Positions 61,173-64,000 of a stretch of DNA of 64,000 bases are shown in pieces (the first letter of the stretch is position 1; every line of letters starts with the position of its first letter). Both the position numbers and the translations under genes were made by a program. The notes beneath the pieces were generated by a model that saw nothing but the letters and a program-made list of their open reading frames with translations, did not search any database and had not been told where the DNA came from. Location of the stretch: positions 1-64,000 of the forward strand of contig NZ_BAAAPC010000003.1 of assembly GCF_039530945.1 (NCBI RefSeq). Reading direction: 5' to 3'. This stretch comes from Nocardiopsis_C rhodophaea. GTDB taxonomy: Bacteria; Actinomycetota; Actinomycetes; Streptosporangiales; Streptosporangiaceae.

Positions 61173-62162
61173 ATGACGACCACCGCCGTTCCCGAGGCGG
61201 CTCCTTCCGGTGCCGTTCCGCACTCCGGGTCCACCTCCCCCCTCACTCCGCTCTCCTCCTGGAAGCCGAAGTTTGTGCTGCTCGCCCTCGTGTGGGGGAT
61301 GAGCTTCATGTTCATCAAAATCGGCACGGAGGCGCTGGAACCGCTGCAGATCACGCTCGGCCGGATGGCGACCGGCGCGCTGCCGCTCGCCGCCGTCGTG
61401 CTGCTGCGCCGGGGACGGATTCCCCGATCGCCGCGGATCTGGCTCCACCTGTCGGTAGCGGCCTTCCTGCTCAACGTTGTACCGTTCACGCTCTTCGGCT
61501 ACGCGGAGCAACTGATCCCCTCGGCGCTCGCTGGGATCTGCAACGCCGCCACCCCGTTGTTCGCCCTGGGGTTCTCCCTGCTCCTGCTCTCCGACGAGCG
61601 CCCGACCCGCGCGCGGGTGGTCGGACTGGCGACCGGGTTCACCGGTGTGCTGGTGGTGTTCGGCGCGTGGACGGGGTTCGCCGGGGCCGGGAGCACCGGC
61701 GCGTTCCTCGCCGTGGGCGCCGCCGCCTGCTACGGCATCGGCACGCCCTACCTGCGCCGGTTCCTCACCGGCACCGGGTACGGCAACGCGGAGCTCGCGA
61801 CGGCGCAGCTGCTCGCCGGAACAGCGCAACTGCTGATCATCACCCCTCTGGCCACCGCCATGCCCCGGGAACTGCCGCTGCGGGTGATCCTGGCGGTGAC
61901 TGCGCTCGGCGTGCTCGGCACCGGCCTGGCCTACGTCCTGCAGTACGCGATCATCGGCGAGGCCGGCGCGACGGTTGCCAGCACCGTCACCTACGTCGCG
62001 CCCATCGTCGCCGTCGGCGCCGGTGTGGTGATCCTCGGTGAGTCGCTGGCCTGGAACGAACCCGTCGGTGCGGCGATCGTCATTCTCGGCGCCGCGCTGT
62101 CGCGGGGGGCACTGCGGCCGCGCCGTCCACGACCGGACGGCACGCCGACTCCGCCCTCCTGA
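61173..62162 (+). CDS. EamA/DMT-family transporter
   Basis: The 329-residue product has ten predicted helices in two EamA repeats: FVLLALVWGMSFMFIKIGTEAL opens the first and AFLAVGAAACYGIGTPYLRRFL the second. NVVPFTLFGYAEQLIPSALAGIC and VASTVTYVAPIVAVGAGVVILGESL are the characteristic helix 3-4 and 8-9 segments. These transporters export amino acids or other metabolites. Control by the divergent LysR protein is likely. The substrate is unknown. Confidence 0.93.
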   Translation: MTTTAVPEAAPSGAVPHSGSTSPLTPLSSWKPKFVLLALVWGMSFMFIKIGTEALEPLQITLGRMATGALPLAAVVLLRRGRIPRSPRIWLHLSVAAFLLNVVPFTLFGYAEQLIPSALAGICNAATPLFALGFSLLLLSDERPTRARVVGLATGFTGVLVVFGAWTGFAGAGSTGAFLAVGAAACYGIGTPYLRRFLTGTGYGNAELATAQLLAGTAQLLIITPLATAMPRELPLRVILAVTALGVLGTGLAYVLQYAIIGEAGATVASTVTYVAPIVAVGAGVVILGESLAWNEPVGAAIVILGAALSRGALRPRRPRPDGTPTPPS

Positions 62163-62178
62163 ACGGGGGCAGGTCCCG

Positions 62179-63105
62179 CTAGTCCTCGCGGAGCTGCTCG
62201 ACGGCCTTCGCGAGGTCGTCCGGGTAGGGGCTCTCGAACTCCATGAGGCCGCCCCGCGTCGGGTGCTCGAAGCCCAGCCGTACCGCGTGCAGCCACTGTC
62301 GGCGCACGTTGAGCCGGTCGGCGAGGGTGGGATCGGCGCCATAGAGGTAGTCGCCGACGCAGGGGTGGCGCATGGCCGCCATGTGCACGCGGATCTGGTG
62401 CGTACGGCCGGTTTCGAGCTTGATCTCCAGGAGGCTGGCCGCGCGGAACGCCTCAAGGGTGTCGTAGTGGGTGACGGACGGACGGCCGCCCGCCACCACC
62501 GCGAACCGGCCGTCGCCGGAGGGGTGGCGGTCGATGGGCGCGTCGATGGTGCCGCGCAGCGGGTCCGGGTGGCCCTGGACCAGCGTGTGGTAGCGCTTGT
62601 CGACGGTCCGCTCCTTGAAGGCGCGCTTGAGCACGCTGTAGGCGGCCTCGCTCTTGGCCAGCACCATCAGGCCGGTGGTGTTGGCGTCGAGCCGGTGCAC
62701 AATGCCCTGCCGCTCGGCGGCGCCGCTCGTGGTCAGCTGGACACCGGACGCGAGGAGTCCTTCGAGCACCGTCGGCCCGGTCCAGCCCACGGTGGGGTGG
62801 GCCACGACGCCGATCGGCTTGTCAACGACGATGATGTCGCTGTCCTCGTAGATGATGCCGAGCCCCGGCACCGGCTCGGGGCGCGGGACGGGCGCGGTGG
62901 GCGGGGGCGGGAGGGTGACATCCAGCCAGGTTCCGGCCTGGACGCGGTCGGACTTGGCCGCCGCTCCCCCGTCCACGAGCACGTTGCCCTCGACGATCAG
63001 CTCGGCGGCACGCGTGCGGGACAGGCCGAACATGCGGGCGATGGCCGCGTCGAGGCGGTCGCCCTCCAGCCCGTCCGGTACGGGCATACTGCGCTGGTCA
63101 CTCAC
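62179..63105 (-). CDS. rluD: RluA/RluD-family 23S rRNA pseudouridine synthase
   Basis: The 308-residue product has an N-terminal S4 RNA-binding domain (RLDAAIARMFGLSRTRAAELIVEGNVLVDG) and the synthase domain with the catalytic Asp in IVHRLDANTTGLMVLAK. LETGRTHQIRVHMAAMRHPCVGDYLYG is the usual C-terminal motif. The site of modification is inferred from the family. It starts with a GTG that overlaps the lspA stop (GTGA). Confidence 0.94.
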   Translation of the reverse strand: MSDQRSMPVPDGLEGDRLDAAIARMFGLSRTRAAELIVEGNVLVDGGAAAKSDRVQAGTWLDVTLPPPPTAPVPRPEPVPGLGIIYEDSDIIVVDKPIGVVAHPTVGWTGPTVLEGLLASGVQLTTSGAAERQGIVHRLDANTTGLMVLAKSEAAYSVLKRAFKERTVDKRYHTLVQGHPDPLRGTIDAPIDRHPSGDGRFAVVAGGRPSVTHYDTLEAFRAASLLEIKLETGRTHQIRVHMAAMRHPCVGDYLYGADPTLADRLNVRRQWLHAVRLGFEHPTRGGLMEFESPYPDDLAKAVEQLRED

Positions 63106-63782
63106 GTCCGGTCTCCCTTGTCCGCGCCGTTGTCGCGTGCGCGGTCCTGCTCGCTGGCGTCCTCGTCCGCCTTCCTGGCCTCACTCGCTGTGGGCCCCTC
63201 CGGCGCGGCGGGGATGTCGGGGGACCCGCCCTTGCCGCTGCCTTCGACGGTCCCGTTGTCCTCAGTATCGGTCTCGGCGTCCGACTCCCGCGTTCCGTCG
63301 ATGTTGATGCCCCGGAAGGCCAGGACGACCGCGAGGACACCGCCGACGACGATGCAGGAGTCCGCGAGGTTGAACACCGGCCAGTTCGGGAGCTGGATCC
63401 AGTCGACGACCTCGCCGTAGAGCGGACCGGGCGGGCGGAAGAAGCGATCGTAGAGGTTACCCGTCGCGCCGCCCAGGATCAGGCCGAGCGCGATGGCCCA
63501 CCCGGTGCTGCGCAGCCTGCGCCCCACCCGCACGATGTAGATGGCCACAACGCTGGCGATCAGGGTGAAGAGCCAGGTCACGCCGGTCCCAATGGAGAAC
63601 GCGGCACCCGAGTTGAAGACCAGGGTCAGCCGCAGCAGCTCCCCGACGACCGACACGGTCTCGCCGGGCAGGAGCTGCGCGAGCACGATCTCCTTGGTGG
63701 CGAAGTCGGCCACGAACGCGACGAGCGCCAGGGTCAGCAACAGAACGAACCGCCGCGGCTTGTTCGCGGCGGGTCCGTTCAC
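63102..63782 (-). CDS. lspA: Lipoprotein signal peptidase with acidic C-terminal tail
   Basis: LspA cleaves signal peptides of diacylglyceryl-modified lipoproteins, the step after Lgt. The 226-residue product has four helices, the Asn motif FNSGAAFSIGTG, the first catalytic Asp in LGGATGNLYDRFFRPPG and the second in WPVFNLADSCIVVGG. About 55 residues of acidic, Ser/Gly-rich tail follow the last helix. I chose the in-frame GTG at 63782, which gives a short basic N-terminus before the first helix; no ATG is available and the ribosome site is weak. It follows the dksA-like gene and is coupled to rluD. Confidence 0.93.
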   Translation of the reverse strand: MNGPAANKPRRFVLLLTLALVAFVADFATKEIVLAQLLPGETVSVVGELLRLTLVFNSGAAFSIGTGVTWLFTLIASVVAIYIVRVGRRLRSTGWAIALGLILGGATGNLYDRFFRPPGPLYGEVVDWIQLPNWPVFNLADSCIVVGGVLAVVLAFRGINIDGTRESDAETDTEDNGTVEGSGKGGSPDIPAAPEGPTASEARKADEDASEQDRARDNGADKGDRT

Positions 63783-63817
63783 CGTCCGATGTTTGTCCCC
63801 GGAGGGATTGATGTCAC

Positions 63818-64000
63818 TCAGCGACGCTCCTCGCGCTGTTTGCACTGCACGCACAATGTGGCCCGCGGAAACGCCTGCAGCCGGGCCTTGCCAATGGCCT
63901 TGCCGCACGACTCGCAGACCCCGTAGGTCCCCGCGTCCATCCGCTTGACCGCCCGCTCGTTCTGCGCGAGCAGGTCACGAGTATTGTAGGCCAGCGCCAG
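63818..64000 (-). CDS. TraR/DksA-type zinc-finger protein, C-terminal part (cut by window edge)
   Basis: Sixty codons before a TGA run open into the window end. They show the DksA/TraR C4 zinc finger: TYGVCESCGKAIGKARLQAFPRATLCVQCKQREERR, with cysteine spacing CxxC...CxxC. DksA/TraR proteins act on RNA polymerase or are structural zinc-finger relatives; in actinobacteria a member sits between ileS/divIVA and lspA, as here. The N-terminal coiled coil is outside the window. Confidence 0.88.
   Translation of the reverse strand: MALAYNTRDLLAQNERAVKRMDAGTYGVCESCGKAIGKARLQAFPRATLCVQCKQREERR

Overview
This window is high-GC DNA from a Gram-positive actinomycete. The gene order (hisI-hisF-priA-hisH-hisB-hisC-hisD, trpC-trpB-trpA-lgt, dnaE, rluD-lspA-dksA) and the families present (DUF397, TIGR04222, HGxxPAAW, CD225, PriA) fit a Nocardiopsis/Streptomonospora-like member of the Streptosporangiales. 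That placement is inferred from gene content and not from a marker-gene comparison.

Layout. 1-2.4 kb: end of an unrecognised gene, a dispersed repeat and two paralogous single-pass membrane proteins. 2.5-5.3 kb: lgt with a DsbA-like thiol oxidoreductase and a MauE/DoxX membrane partner. 5.5-11.9 kb: trpA, trpB, trpC, small membrane proteins (DUF2752, two CD225 proteins, HGxxPAAW, the Trp-associated membrane protein) and hisI; trpE is not at its usual place between hisI and the Trp-associated membrane gene. 12.1-17.6 kb: a SIS-domain protein, a heterodimeric ABC exporter with one degenerate ATP site, and a peptidoglycan-binding protein. 17.6-18.6 kb: a non-coding stretch with a perfect 84-bp inverted repeat. 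18.6-24.1 kb: the his operon (hisD, hisC, hisB, a 53-residue membrane protein, hisH, priA, hisF). 24.2-28.9 kb: a ferritin behind three iron-box-like sites, then LON-domain, YbaK, TIGR04222, a membrane protein and DinB genes. 29-33.7 kb: an autoregulated-looking PadR gene and dnaE1.

34-39 kb: an ArsR-type regulator, a secreted nuclease/phosphatase-like protein, chorismate mutase behind an apparent transcription attenuator, and an aldehyde dehydrogenase. 39.1-47.7 kb is the clearest accessory island: a trypsin-VMAP protein, a MoxR AAA+ ATPase and a 1527-residue vWA/NB-ARC/TPR fusion in one operon, followed by an opposing DUF397 gene and a trypsin-co-occurring (Trypco1) gene. Together these look like a vWA-MoxR-VMAP ternary conflict (immunity or cell-suicide) system. 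47.7-51.4 kb: two tandem acyl-CoA synthetases. 51.7-58.3 kb: an M23 peptidase, a HTH regulator, a composite hairpin repeat, a thioesterase, a GNAT enzyme and an AraC-AzlC-AzlD cassette. 58.5-62.2 kb: a TPP enzyme and a LysR/EamA pair. 62.2-64 kb: rluD, lspA and the truncated dksA/traR gene.

How the genes work together: chorismate mutase, trpCBA and the his operon cover aromatic amino acid and histidine synthesis, with PriA probably serving both HisA and TrpF steps. Lgt and LspA are the first two lipoprotein-processing enzymes. DsbA plus MauE form an extracytoplasmic disulfide module. No tRNA, rRNA, CRISPR array or transposase gene was seen.
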